Source: Chloroflexota bacterium (GTDB lineage: Bacteria > Chloroflexota > Anaerolineae > Aggregatilineales > Phototrophicaceae). From it: a stretch of 54,248 nt of DNA. The translations under genes and the position numbers were made by a program. Of the stretch, positions 24,683-34,689 are shown in pieces; the stretch's first letter is position 1; each line of letters starts with the position of its first letter. The DNA lies in assembly GCA_026713245.1 (NCBI GenBank), contig JAPOOU010000030.1, positions 1 through 54,248 on the forward strand, written 5' to 3'. The notes below the pieces were generated by a model that was not told where the DNA came from, did not search any database, and saw only the letters and a program-made list of their open reading frames with translations.

Positions 24683-25432
24683 ATGACCAGACCGGTGATC
24701 GGCATTACCACGGGCGGACGCGAGGAAGGCTATATTCAGTCGCGGCATTATGAACAATTCTACAGCACGCCGACGCCCTACGTGGACGCCTTGCGTCGCG
24801 CGGGCGGCAACCCGGTCTTGCTGCCGCCGGGCAACGATGCCTGGCGCGACCTGCTAGCGCTGCTGGACGGGGTTGTCGTCACCGGCGGCACGGACATTGA
24901 TCCCGTTGAATACCAAGGCGAGAGCGGCAACGCGCACTTGTTGCCGGCCGACCGCGAGCGAGACCAGAGCGAATTGACGCTCGTTCGGCATTTGCTGGAG
25001 GAAATGGACAAGCCCCTGCTGTGCATATGTCGTGGCCTGCAGGTACTGAACGTCGCGGCAGGCGGCAGCCTGTACGAGCATATTCCCGACATACGCGACC
25101 AGGACATCCACCGTAACGAGGAAGGCTTGTGGGAGATGCAAGATGTCGAGGTAGAAACGGGCAGCTTGATCGCGGATGTCATGGGCAGGACCTCACTGCA
25201 TACGTCCTCGGGTCATCACCAGGCTGTGAAAGAACTCGGTTGTGGATTGCGTGTCACAGGTATGGCTGCCGACGGGATCATTGAGGCGCTGGAGATGCCG
25301 GGTCATCCCTGGCTGCTGGCAGTGCAATGGCACCCGGAAGTCACCGCCGAACGCGACCCCAGCCAGCAGGCAATCTTTGACGCCCTGGTGGAGAAAGCCC
25401 GCGAATTGCGCCGCCAGCAGGTTTACACTTAG
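24683..25432 (+). CDS. Class I glutamine-amidotransferase-like hydrolase (peptidase C26, PuuD-like)
   Basis: This 249-residue protein should cleave gamma-glutamyl amides such as gamma-glutamyl-GABA. The nucleophile Cys is in LLCICRGLQVLN and the His-Glu pair in VQWHPEV. The N-terminal block (PVIGITTG, then PTPYVDALRRAGG and GGTDIDP) is typical of C26. AAGGA precedes the ATG at 24683. No puu genes lie nearby. A shorter paralog is at 40814-41557. Confidence 0.88.
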   Translation: MTRPVIGITTGGREEGYIQSRHYEQFYSTPTPYVDALRRAGGNPVLLPPGNDAWRDLLALLDGVVVTGGTDIDPVEYQGESGNAHLLPADRERDQSELTLVRHLLEEMDKPLLCICRGLQVLNVAAGGSLYEHIPDIRDQDIHRNEEGLWEMQDVEVETGSLIADVMGRTSLHTSSGHHQAVKELGCGLRVTGMAADGIIEALEMPGHPWLLAVQWHPEVTAERDPSQQAIFDALVEKARELRRQQVYT

Positions 25433-25447
25433 CCTTTGCGCGATGGC

Positions 25448-27977
25448 TCAGCTTTGGACGGAAAAGCGCGCGATCTCCAATTCGCGCTCGACCGTAAGCT
25501 GAGCGCTCGGAATTGTGCCGCTTTGGCTGCGGCCGGATTCCGTTTCGTAGACAATGAGCTTCGCGACATAGTCCCCTGGTTCCAAACTGCTAGTATCGAT
25601 CTGTCGGCGCGACAGCGGCCGCGAGTCAATTACCTGGTCGATTTGCAACTGCTTTATCCCCCCTTCGTCGAACACTTGAATCGTATAGGCGTGACCACTG
25701 ATACCGTCCCTTTGCCACCACGAGTCGACCGATAGCTGATCGTCGTTAAAGTCCGTCAATAAATTGGCCAGGGTAATGCCGTTGTCATAACGCAGCTCGA
25801 GCGGGTCCTCTGTGACAACAAGTTCGCAGGGATACGCGCGATCAATGTAGAATTCGACAGCCAGGTCTTCGCCGCACTGAATCTGCTGACAGAATCTCAG
25901 ATTCTGAAGCATCCAGGTTGCGAATTGGCTTTGGCTGCGCGGATCGCTTTCCCCTGGATCATATATTAGCCAAAACATGTTGTTCTTGGTCGCGATACTG
26001 TCCAGGTCGATGTTCTCCCCATCCAAATTCACGACTGCGGCAGCGCCCTGCGGGTCATAGACAACGTGGATTAGGTCCTTCCACTCCGACAGCGCGACAT
26101 CAAAGGGGCGGCGCGCGTCACTGCTGTAATCTTCGGCAGGATACAGAACCATCAGAGAAACATCGCCGCGCGGCTGGTTGATCGGAGTGTGCAGGAACTC
26201 CTGCAAAACTGGAAGCTGTTTCTGGTAGCCCGCGACCCGCTCCAAACAGTTTTCACGCAGGTCTGATACCCTGTATATTGATACATATACGTCCTGATAG
26301 GCGGGCGGAATGTTCCTGAAGCTATCGGCTATCTCATAAACTCTTCGCTGGCCGTGGTGCAAAACCACATACGAGAAGCCGTCGCCGAGCAATTGATCCA
26401 CGGCGGCAAGATATCTGTCGAAGGCGCCGGGTGAGCAATCGGGAATCTTGCGCGAGTTCCAAGCTGCCAGCAGGTGATTTTGCAGAATGTAGTCTAACGA
26501 TCTATATGGTGTGTGATTCGCAAAACCATCAGCATGAGGGTAGCCATTTATCGTCTGGTAAAATCCATAGATTCTGGAGTTGCTGCGTCCCATTGGCAAA
26601 TTGACAATTCTGATGTCCTCCTGATTCGGCTCGCTTTTGAGCCAGTCGTTAAACGCGAGCTGGCGTTCCGGTATAACTTGACTGTCAAGCGGCTGATAGT
26701 ATTCAAACGCTACCAAGGTGACCGCGCCGAGAACAACAATAGAGCAAAGTCTCGTTGAGACGGACTTTAAGAGTACACTCAATCCAATACACGACAAAAC
26801 CGACAGGGGCAGCAACAGGCCAATCTGGAAGTGGTCGGTCTCGTATATCGCTTGAAAAACCACTGGAAATGCTTCGTTTAGATAATGTTTGGGCAGCAGA
26901 ATATCGGGATACAGCAGGCCGTTGAAGCGAAGCGATGAACCCAGCCGCAGGATCAAGAATGGCGCCAGCAGGATTAGCCAGGGGATCATTTTTCGCCGAT
27001 GATCGGCAGAGCTAAATCCCAGCGCGATCAATAGCAATGGCAGATAGCCCAGATAGCTGGATTTATGCTGCTCGCGGAAGTTCAATTCGCCACGAGCGTT
27101 CAAATCGAAGATCTCCACAAAAACCGGCGTTAGCCAGGGATGTCCGCCACTGACGAAGTAAGAAAGCAAGTCGTTGCTGGACTCGTCGCCCAGATTCTTC
27201 TTCAATACCTCCTCCAATTGTGCAGTGTCCCTGATCATTGGATAAATATGAACTAGACTCACCGAACCGGCCACAGCAAACAAAAGAACTGTTCCGATCC
27301 AGAACCGCGGCTGGCGCCATTTCGAGTAAGTGAAGCAGAGGAAAAACAATCCTAGCGTCAGCAGCAGACAGACAAGAATATACATCCCAATGAAGGCGGT
27401 AATGCCGACCAAAAAGCCACTCAGCAACATCCATTTCAACTTTTGTTCGCCAATGCCGCGCTGCAACGCATAGAGAGAGAGGAATCGTTGCTAACAGGTT
27501 CACCATAGGATGGTTGGGATGCCCGACCACATGTTGACTGAATCCGAAAACAACCGCGCCAAATAGCGCCAGCCATCGGTCCTTAAACAAATAGTTGATA
27601 TAGATATAAGCTGACACAGCCGTAGCGACGACGATCAAGAGATAGACCAGGTTAAAAGCGTTTGACGTTCCCATAACAAATTGGAACATCCAAAGTAATG
27701 TTCTCTGTATCAAGTTGTTGGGGTTATAGACAAGAGACAGGCCAGTCGGATAAAAAAGCATATCAGTGAAGTACGGTAAAGCTTCTCCCGCGAAAACTGA
27801 CCGACCGTGCCAAGCGTCCCAGATGTTTGAGAACACGTCTCGGTTGTCGGTGGGCAGCCAGAAGGTTTCAGTATCAAAGACATAGACAATCGTGGGCCAG
27901 GTCATCACGATCAGCAGAAAGCCAACCACGACAATGAAATGCAAATGATTGCGCGCCATGCTACGAAAACGTGACAT
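25448..27977 (-). pseudogene. YfhO-like giant membrane protein, interrupted by a frameshift
   Basis: The N-terminal part (27977 to about 27472) and the rest (27466 to 25448) are in different frames. Together they match the intact neighbour at 28100-30610. The break lies in an (AG)5 tract at 27472-27481, read as (CT)5 on the coding strand; one more CT pair would rejoin PLSL to YALQRGIG. A strong GAGGAGG site precedes the ATG at 27977. The protein would have about 12 membrane helices, then an extracytoplasmic Ig-like region. It may be a GT-C-type glycosyltransferase or YfhO-like transporter of glycans. This could be a true mutation, a phase-variable switch or a sequencing error. Confidence 0.7.
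27472..27481. repeat. (AG)5 microsatellite at the frameshift
   Basis: Five AG pairs lie exactly where the reading frame of the YfhO-like gene breaks. A change of one dinucleotide would restore the frame. Confidence 0.6.
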
Positions 27978-28099
27978 GAATCCTCCTCGGGGAAACAAGT
28001 CCGGGACAGTCATATTGTAGAACTGCATCCCAAGCGGCCCGCCAACGGACGAAACCAGTTTCCCCCGCTAGCGAAAATCGGAACCGTTCGGTCACGCGC

Positions 28100-30610
28100 T
28101 TAGGCCTGAACGGTAAAATGCGCGATCTCCAGTTCTCTACGGAAGGAATGCTGATTTTGCATGATGGTCCCGGGCTGGCTCTTTCTGCTGTCGACGTGGT
28201 ACACGATCAGCCGCGCGGAATAGTCGCCGGGACGAAGTTGCGAAATGTCAATGCGGCGATACGCCAGCGGGTCGTAGCGGATGACTTGATCTACCTGGGC
28301 GACCTTCACGCCTTCGCTATCGTAAACCTGAATCGAATAGGCGTGGTCGCCGCTACGAGGTTCCGACCACCACAAATAGACGTGTAATTCCTTGTTCGTG
28401 ACGCTGTATAGCCTGTTAGCCAGCTGAATGCCGTTGTCGTAACGTACCGCGAGCGAAGTATCCGCATCTACCAGATCGCAGGAAAACAGTCTGCGAATAT
28501 ACAGTTCGACCCTGATGTGGAAACTATTGTGCGCGCGTTCGCATTGTCGGTATTCCTTGATAAACCAATCATTATACGCGGGGACGCTGCGAAGGTCCGT
28601 TTCCTGCGGGTCGTAGACAAGCCAGACAATACTATTTCGATTCCCGATACTGTCTTTGTCCGAAGAGCGCGCGTCCGAAGACTGGATTTGGATTTGACCC
28701 CGCGCATCACCTGCAATGTGAATCAAGCTCTTCCATTTGGCAGCTTGTCGGTCGTAAAAGCTGAACAATTTGGAACCGAGAAGACGGTGCGGATGCAGAC
28801 TTAAGATACTCTCATTGCGTTTGGGAATCGGCGCAGACAAGCTGAAGAATTCCTTCAGATGCGCAGCTGCTTCATGGCCGGGCATTTCATCCGGGCAACT
28901 ACCGCGCAGGTCGACTAGACGGTAGACAGCAGCGTATTCGTTCTGGAACGCCGCTTCGGCAAAGGCAAAGCTATCTTCAACATTCGACGCAAAAAATGCT
29001 TTTGAGTGCATGACGATGTGTGTGAAACCGTCCGCCAACAGCGCGTCCAGAGCGGCCAAATATTGGCTCTGATTTGAGAGTCCGCAGCGTATGCTCTTAT
29101 TGGCGGTCCACGCGCTCAGCAGCAGATTGTTATTGATATAACCGTAGGCTGCCTTCGGCGTGCGTCCCGCAACCCCTTCGACATGTGGATAACCTGACAG
29201 AGTCTGGAAAAAGTCATACAGTTTGGCGTTGACACGCCCCATCGGCAGGTTGATTAGCCGGATCTCGTCTTGGCTGTCTTCCTGGGCCAGCCAATCGAGA
29301 AAGGCAAATTGCTCATTGGGTATGACAGTTTGCTCCAGCGAATTGTAGTTTTCAAAAGCGACGCCGAGGATGAGCAAGACGATCAGCGGCCAGCGGTATC
29401 GTTGAGAAAAGTAGCGCAGAAGGGTCAAAGCGCCGTAACAGGACAATACCGCCAGCGGCAGAAGCGCGCCGCTATGAAAATAGTCCGGCGCGTAGATCGC
29501 CTGAAACACAGAAGGTACGAGTTCGTCCAGAAAGTGTTTGGGCAACAGAATGTTGCTGAATTCCCGGTCATTGATTGTCAGGTGAGAACCGAGCCGCAAT
29601 ACTAGAAAGGGCGCTATCAAGTAGAGCCAGAAGAACATCTTGCGTCGGTAGGTCGGTCTGAGCAATCCGATGACGATCAGCGCCATGGGGATATATCCCA
29701 GGTAGGAGGAACTCCAACGCGTATCGGTCTCCAGCCCAAACAATTGACTAAAAACCGGCGTCAAAACGGGGTGGTGGTAATTGACGAAAAAATGAACCAG
29801 GTCGGTGTTCAATTCTTCTCCGCCGCCTTTGCCCAGCGCATGCTCCAAGGCCGGTGAATCGGATAACATAGGGTAAACCCGAGCCAAGCCAACGGACCCG
29901 CCAACCGCCAATGTCAGAAGCACGGTTATCCAGAAAGCCCGTTGCCGCCAGCGCATCAGCGCGAAATACAGGATGTAGAGTCCGAGCGCTATGAGAAGGC
30001 AGACATAGGTATAGATGCCAATGAAAGCTGTCGCGCCAACCAGCAATCCCGACAGCGCTGCCAATGAACGGTGCTTTTCCAGCACAGCGCGGTGAAAAAA
30101 ATAAAGCGATAGGGGCATTGTGGCAATTGTCGTTACCAGCGGCTGCGAAGGACGTGCGATCACGTATATGCTGCAACCAAAGATAATCGCGCCCAACAAG
30201 CTAACCCACTTTAGCCTGAAGAGATAGAGCAGGTAGATATAGGCGGACAAGGTCGTCCCGAAAATGATTATCAAGTAGGAGAGATTGTAAGCATTAGAGA
30301 GCGGCAAGACGGCGCTAAACGCGTTGAGCATTACGACATGCGGCAGCGAATAGCTGTGGAAGGCGAGCGATACGCCTTCGGGATAAAACAGCAAATCGGT
30401 GTAGAGGGGTTCGGCTTTGCCGGCCAGGATCAATTCAGCGTACCAGGCGTTCCAGATGTTAGTCCAGGCGTCGTAGACGATGGTGGGCAACCAGAAGACA
30501 TCGGAGTCTAAGATGTAAGCGATGGTGGGCCAGGTCATAAAGACCAGGAGAATGGCAACCACGATTATGAAATGGATGTGATTACGCAGGATCCCAAGCA
30601 ATGTTGACAT
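28100..30610 (-). CDS. YfhO-like polytopic membrane protein
   Basis: This 836-residue protein has about 12 membrane helices in the first 420 residues and a large extracytoplasmic region after that. The N-terminal loop, with FWLPTIVYDAWTNIWNAWYA and then LYTDLLFYPEGVSL, resembles the first luminal loop of GT-C-fold glycosyltransferases. The C-terminal part is beta-rich (YSIQVYDSEG, LRPGDYSARLIVY). Related proteins are annotated as YfhO, linked in Firmicutes to glycosylation of lipoteichoic acid, but a sugar role here is inferred. It is a tandem paralog of the frameshifted gene downstream. Confidence 0.7.
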   Translation of the reverse strand: MSTLLGILRNHIHFIIVVAILLVFMTWPTIAYILDSDVFWLPTIVYDAWTNIWNAWYAELILAGKAEPLYTDLLFYPEGVSLAFHSYSLPHVVMLNAFSAVLPLSNAYNLSYLIIIFGTTLSAYIYLLYLFRLKWVSLLGAIIFGCSIYVIARPSQPLVTTIATMPLSLYFFHRAVLEKHRSLAALSGLLVGATAFIGIYTYVCLLIALGLYILYFALMRWRQRAFWITVLLTLAVGGSVGLARVYPMLSDSPALEHALGKGGGEELNTDLVHFFVNYHHPVLTPVFSQLFGLETDTRWSSSYLGYIPMALIVIGLLRPTYRRKMFFWLYLIAPFLVLRLGSHLTINDREFSNILLPKHFLDELVPSVFQAIYAPDYFHSGALLPLAVLSCYGALTLLRYFSQRYRWPLIVLLILGVAFENYNSLEQTVIPNEQFAFLDWLAQEDSQDEIRLINLPMGRVNAKLYDFFQTLSGYPHVEGVAGRTPKAAYGYINNNLLLSAWTANKSIRCGLSNQSQYLAALDALLADGFTHIVMHSKAFFASNVEDSFAFAEAAFQNEYAAVYRLVDLRGSCPDEMPGHEAAAHLKEFFSLSAPIPKRNESILSLHPHRLLGSKLFSFYDRQAAKWKSLIHIAGDARGQIQIQSSDARSSDKDSIGNRNSIVWLVYDPQETDLRSVPAYNDWFIKEYRQCERAHNSFHIRVELYIRRLFSCDLVDADTSLAVRYDNGIQLANRLYSVTNKELHVYLWWSEPRSGDHAYSIQVYDSEGVKVAQVDQVIRYDPLAYRRIDISQLRPGDYSARLIVYHVDSRKSQPGTIMQNQHSFRRELEIAHFTVQA

Positions 30611-31157
30611 GCAATCGATATCGCGTCAGGTCAATTGATACGCAGGTATTCTAGCATTCTTCGACAAACCCGCCATGACGCAACAGCCGGAAAAACGACG
30701 AACTGTGGCAAAGCTATCGTAAACATAACGTTTAGCAATAACTCTTAACTGCCGCGTGCGAGCGCTCTGTAATAGCCGATCAGCGCGTAACCGGCGAAAA
30801 GATCCCAGGAATGTCGCGCTCACGCAGAATCGTCAGCCTTCTCGGCGCATAGCCGACTCGGTTTACCTAAACAGGAGCGCTGAAGCGGTAAGACGGCGCA
30901 GCCGCACACGCCGGGAAGTGCAGGAGTCCGCGCAAAACGCCGAGCAGTCCGGATAACGGCGAACCCGCCCTTCGGTAGCCGGATGCAACTCGAATTCTAG
31001 CGCCAGGGGCGCAATCAACTGTACTGGAGCCGCCACTGAAACCGAGCGGCTTACAGGTCAAGTGGCGGTCGACTATCCAGACTGGCCGTTACGGTAATTC
31101 TTCCACCATGTCGCGAGCGTTCGCCGGCCGCGCGCGGCCGGTCGCAGGCGGCATGTT
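30611..31157. other. Non-coding region with repeats
   Basis: No gene is recognised. It carries a family A repeat (30782-30875) and a perfect 18-bp palindrome of GC-rich sequence at 31124-31141, just after the nitroreductase stop, which may terminate that gene. The rest is unremarkable. Confidence 0.5.
30782..30875 (+). repeat. Dispersed intergenic repeat (family A)
   Basis: It contains GCGCGTAACCGGCGAAAA, GTCGCGCTCACGCAGAATCG, CCTTCTCGGCGCATAGCCGA and GGTTTACCTAAA. The hairpin core is diverged but both flanks are clear. Confidence 0.7.
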
Positions 31158-31673
31158 TTACCAGGTCTCCCAATGAACAACTTCGTCGAATCCCCGTCTG
31201 CCGCCAGCCTGCAGGGCTTGCTCGGCTGCGGCTTTATTGGCCGGATAACCGAAGGAAATCACCAGCCGCGTTTGGTAGCCAGCGGGAATCCCCAGCAGCG
31301 CTCGCGCATCGTCCGGTTGGTAGATGGTGCCAAGGCAAGAGCCAATTCCGATCTCGGTAGCTGCCAGCTGCATATAGGCAGCGCTCTGCCCGGAATCGAA
31401 AAAATGCCACAAGGTTCGTTCGTTCTGCGTCGGCACCACGATCACGATGCAGAGGGCGGCGCCGGCAACGTGGCCCATGCCCGCGCCAAGCTGGGCGAGC
31501 TTTTCCAGGCGGTTCCTATCCTGAACAGCAATGAAATGCCAGGGTTGGCTGTTCTTGGAGCTTTGGGAACGCCTGCCTGCTTGCAAGATCCGTTCCACCT
31601 CCGCGGTTTTCAGCGATTCCGCCCTGAATTCGCGGATGGCTCGTTTAGTTTGAATCGCGTCCCAAACCTGCAT
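31158..31673 (-). CDS. Nitroreductase family protein
   Basis: This 171-residue FMN-dependent oxidoreductase reduces nitro- or quinone-like compounds with NAD(P)H. The start AIQTKRAIREF and the FMN contact segment SSKNSQPWHFI are typical, as is IGIGSCLGTIY in the second half. It is short for the family (usually about 180-220 residues), like the minimal dehydrogenase-type members. The physiological substrate is not predictable. No partner gene is adjacent. Confidence 0.85.
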   Translation of the reverse strand: MQVWDAIQTKRAIREFRAESLKTAEVERILQAGRRSQSSKNSQPWHFIAVQDRNRLEKLAQLGAGMGHVAGAALCIVIVVPTQNERTLWHFFDSGQSAAYMQLAATEIGIGSCLGTIYQPDDARALLGIPAGYQTRLVISFGYPANKAAAEQALQAGGRRGFDEVVHWETW

Positions 31674-31726
31674 ATGATATCTCTCCGGGATATGTTGAGC
31701 GCATGGAGCCAGGAGCGGCTCCCCGT

Positions 31727-31957
31727 TTAATCATCCGCTTTAGGCATTATGCCCATGTCAGTGACATGGACCTTGCCGTAGGATTTCATTTCGTTGCGCA
31801 GCAAATCGTTCAATTCGGCCTCGTAGGCAATCTGCGCTTCGATATCGGCTTCCATCGCGAACTCGATCATGACTTCGGCAACGGACTTCTTCACGGTGCG
31901 CTTGATAATCTCTTCCAGCTCGTCAACAGTCAGTTCCGTGATTTTACGATCGTCCAT
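31727..31957 (-). CDS. Small helical protein of unknown function
   Basis: This 76-residue acidic protein is rich in Glu, Lys and Ala in its first two thirds (ITELTVDELEEIIKRTVKKS), with a mixed tail ending IMPKADD. It reads as one or two long helices, possibly a coiled coil. I recognise no family. Small proteins with an ITELTVDEL-type start occur in Chloroflexota, some beside toxin genes, but no toxin is seen here. The 5' leader contains AAAGGAG far upstream (about 45 nt) and a hairpin (AGCCAA-CAGA-TTGGCT) between it and the ATG. Confidence 0.55.
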   Translation of the reverse strand: MDDRKITELTVDELEEIIKRTVKKSVAEVMIEFAMEADIEAQIAYEAELNDLLRNEMKSYGKVHVTDMGIMPKADD

Positions 31958-32006
31958 CTTGGTTGGGAAGCGCAGCCAACAGATTGGCTGGCTTGCCGGG
32001 CTCCTT

Positions 32007-32099
32007 TCAGATTAAATGATCACGCTCACGAAAACCAAATCCACATCTTACAGGCCAGATTGCGCATGTCCCCACATCCCATTTTGGGATGTCGCCCAT
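32007..32099 (-). CDS. Possible leaderless 30-residue ORF
   Basis: A TATAAT box on the minus strand (32106-32111) is followed by 6 nt and then an ATG, the spacing typical of leaderless mRNAs. The ORF runs 30 codons (MGDIPKWDVGTCAIWPV start, two Cys) to a TGA. AAAGGAG begins right after that stop. It could be a regulatory leader peptide for the gene at 31727-31957, or chance. Confidence 0.25.
   Translation of the reverse strand: MGDIPKWDVGTCAIWPVRCGFGFRERDHLI
32074..32092. promoter_or_regulatory. Perfect palindrome downstream of a TATAAT box
   Basis: ACATCCCA and TGGGATGT are separated by TTT. It lies just downstream of the minus-strand -10 box at 32106-32111, where an operator would block transcription. 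It could also act as an RNA hairpin. Confidence 0.45.
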
Positions 32100-32386
32100 A
32101 ACTTAATTATAACGGCGTTTGCTTCATAATGCACCTGATTCGCGCGGAACTTGGCCTGGTATTGAAGGCGCGTGAACCCGCGCTATTCCATGACTTCTTA
32201 TACGCAGCCCGGGTAGCGATGTCGCAGACTTTGTACGCATTGCACAAAGGGCTCTACCCAAATGGCTGTCGTAACGCTTGGCCAGCGTCCTAGCGGCTTA
32301 AAGGACATATTGGGTTAAGGACTTGTGGATTGTCCAGGACTGTGTGACACTTTCCGCGTTTTCTTCGTCTACTGGTGGGACGCCCC

Positions 32387-33115
32387 ATGCCACTGATCTT
32401 GGCCGGTCTCATATTGCTCTTTGGCAGCGTTGTGCAAGGCGCGATCGGTTTCGCGCTGGGCATGATCGCCGTGCCCTTGCTGGTTGACGCGGGTTACAGC
32501 TTGTCGCAAGCGGTGGCGCTCAGTACATTGGCGATCGGCATACAGGTGATGGCCGGCGCCTGGCAATTGCGGGATCATATCCCTTGGTCCGAAGTAAAGT
32601 TGGCGGCCCTCGTGCGCTATGTGACGGTACCCGTCGGCATTGCGCTGCTGCTGCTGGTTGAGGATGTAAATGGCGCGGATGTCAAGCCGCTCGTTGGCAT
32701 CGGCGTATTGATCGGCGTCGCCGTCCGTTTGGCCGCCCCACAGCAATTGAAGCGAAATCTGCCTTTGCCTTTATCCGTCGCCGCGTTTGCAGTAAGTGGC
32801 GTCTTGCAAGGCTTGGTCGCCATGGGAGGGCCGCCGCTGGTATTATGGATGACGACGCGTGACTTCCGCGCGCGGCAGGCGCGGGCCTTCACCATGACAT
32901 TGTTTTTGCTAAACGCGCCGGTACAAGTGCTGCTTCTGCTTTTCTTTTCCCGGACAATGAGCGTTGACGTCGTCGCGACCGCGCTGCTGCTTTCACCGCT
33001 GATTTATCTGGGCACAACGATCGGCGTACGCGCGGGCAATCGTATTAACAAGCTCCTGCTCAATCGTCTGGCGCTGGCGGTGCTAATTGTGATCGCCTTT
33101 AACGCGATTTTCTGA
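32387..33115 (+). CDS. TauE/SafE family sulfite/organosulfonate exporter
   Basis: This 242-residue membrane protein has about eight helices. The repeated-half signatures are visible: FGSVVQGAIGFALGMIAVPLL near the start and GVLQGLVAMGGPPLVLWM in the middle. Members export sulfite, sulfoacetate or other small anions. I chose the ATG at 32387 over an in-frame GTG at 32375, as the protein starts with its first helix. A family A repeat separates it from the decarboxylase gene. Confidence 0.88.
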   Translation: MPLILAGLILLFGSVVQGAIGFALGMIAVPLLVDAGYSLSQAVALSTLAIGIQVMAGAWQLRDHIPWSEVKLAALVRYVTVPVGIALLLLVEDVNGADVKPLVGIGVLIGVAVRLAAPQQLKRNLPLPLSVAAFAVSGVLQGLVAMGGPPLVLWMTTRDFRARQARAFTMTLFLLNAPVQVLLLLFFSRTMSVDVVATALLLSPLIYLGTTIGVRAGNRINKLLLNRLALAVLIVIAFNAIF

Positions 33116-33123
33116 TCGCCGCC

Positions 33124-33216
33124 AGGCGCGTAACCTGCGAATAAACTCCAGGAATGCCGCGCTCAGGCAAAATCGTAAACCTGCTCGTCGCACGAGCGCT
33201 GCAGTTAACATAAACG
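33124..33216 (+). repeat. Dispersed intergenic repeat (family A)
   Basis: It shows AGGCGCGTAACCTGCGAATA, CCGCGCTCAGGCAAAATCGT, CTCGTCGCACGAGCG and CAGTTAACATAAA. It ends about 15 nt before the decarboxylase start, so it may lie in that gene's 5' untranslated region. Confidence 0.75.
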
Positions 33217-33231
33217 GGAGCGAATATCGGC

Positions 33232-34689
33232 ATGAGCCAACCATCACCAAGAAGCTCTTTACAGTTTGACGGCGACGAGATGCGGGAATTTGGCTATCGC
33301 GTCATTGATAGCCTGGTGGACTATTACGCAAGCCGCGCCGAGAAACCGGTAGCGGAAAAGCTGGATTATGAGGCGCTTGATGAGATATTACATGAACCAA
33401 TGCCGCGGGAGGGGTCGCCCTGGCGCGATGTCCTGGAGCAATTTGAGCTGCAAGTCGTGGACACAACAAATCGCGTTGATCATCCCCGTTTCTTTGCTTA
33501 CATCCCGCTCGCCAACAATTTCGTTAGCGTGATGGCGGATGCGCTGGCCGCCGGTTATAACATCTTCAATGCGGTCTGGCTGCAAGGACCGGGCGCAGCC
33601 CAGATCGAGCGGCTGACGGTGGGTTGGCTGCGACAGATTTTCGGCTTCCCCCCGGAAGCCGGTGGCACATTTGTCAGCGGCGGTTCGGTTGCGAATCTGA
33701 CTGGGCTGGCGGTGGCGAGGCACGTACGACTGGGCGGCGAAATGCAAGGGGCCGTTACCTATTGTTCCGATCAAATCCATTTCGCCATCTCCCGTGGCTT
33801 GCGTGTACTGGGCTTTGCGCCGGAGCAACTGCGCAAGATCCCAAGTGATGAAAACTTCCGGCTCTCGCTGCCGATCTTGAAGCAAGCAATTGCGAGCGAT
33901 CGGGCGGCGGGCAAGCGGCCCTTCTGCGTCGTCGCCACCGCCGGCACCACGAATACCGGCGCCGTCGATCCACTCGACGCGCTCGCGGATCTGTGCCTGC
34001 AAGAGAATCTCTGGCTCCATGTCGATGGCGCTTATGGCGCGCCAGCCAAGCTGACCGAGAAAGGCAAACGCGCGCTGAAAGGGATGGAGCGGGCGGATTC
34101 GCTGGCTTTGGACGCGCATAAGTGGTTGTTTCAACCGATAGAATGCGGCGTGGTGCTGGTGCGGGAGCGGCGCTGGCTTGCCGAGACCTTCAAAGAGACG
34201 TCGGAAGTGCTGAAGGATGTGCAACTCGAAGGCGAAGAAATCAACTTCATGTACCAAGGCATACAGCTAACGCGGCAGTTTCGCGCTTTGAAATTGTGGA
34301 TGAGCTTCAAGGTCTTCGGGCTGGATGCGATCAGCGACGCGATCGCGATTGGATTTGAACATGCGGAACTGGCCGAGCGGCTGCTTCGTCAAGCCGGCTG
34401 CTGGGAGATTGTTAGCCCGGCGCAGATGGCCATCGTCACATTTCGCTACAAGCCGGCGAATGGTGATGAAAGGCTGGCAAACCGCGTAACACACGAGCTT
34501 GTAGGTCGCTTGCTGGAAGATGGCTACGCCTTTGCCTCTGGCACGCAACTGCGCGAAAAGACGGTCATGCGCATGTGTACGAACAATCCCCGCAGCACCG
34601 CGGCCGATTTGCAACTGACCATTCAGCTCATGGGTCGGCTGGCTGCTGAATTGGAAGCGACGCTCAATCTATTGTCCGCTTCGGAATAG
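33232..34689 (+). CDS. PLP-dependent group II decarboxylase (copy 1)
   Basis: This 485-residue fold type I enzyme is of the aromatic amino acid/glutamate decarboxylase group. The PLP Lys is in LDAHKWLFQP (about residue 301), the phosphate/ring contacts in TAGTTNTGAVDPLD, and the Asp that pairs with the ring nitrogen in HVDGAYGAPAK. Decarboxylation of a hydrophobic or aromatic L-amino acid is the usual reaction, though some members are aldehyde synthases. A paralog follows at 35106-36560 with the same architecture. It is read in the same direction as the exporter gene, but a repeat and about 115 nt separate them. Confidence 0.88.
   Translation: MSQPSPRSSLQFDGDEMREFGYRVIDSLVDYYASRAEKPVAEKLDYEALDEILHEPMPREGSPWRDVLEQFELQVVDTTNRVDHPRFFAYIPLANNFVSVMADALAAGYNIFNAVWLQGPGAAQIERLTVGWLRQIFGFPPEAGGTFVSGGSVANLTGLAVARHVRLGGEMQGAVTYCSDQIHFAISRGLRVLGFAPEQLRKIPSDENFRLSLPILKQAIASDRAAGKRPFCVVATAGTTNTGAVDPLDALADLCLQENLWLHVDGAYGAPAKLTEKGKRALKGMERADSLALDAHKWLFQPIECGVVLVRERRWLAETFKETSEVLKDVQLEGEEINFMYQGIQLTRQFRALKLWMSFKVFGLDAISDAIAIGFEHAELAERLLRQAGCWEIVSPAQMAIVTFRYKPANGDERLANRVTHELVGRLLEDGYAFASGTQLREKTVMRMCTNNPRSTAADLQLTIQLMGRLAAELEATLNLLSASE

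Larger units (their letters stand above)
31958..32386. other. Divergent intergenic region with a structured leader
   Basis: It lies between the small helical protein (minus) and the exporter (plus). On the minus strand it holds a TATAAT box (32106-32111), a perfect 8+8 palindrome (32074-32092), a possible leaderless 30-codon ORF and a hairpin before 31957. I see no clear promoter for the exporter. Confidence 0.45.
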
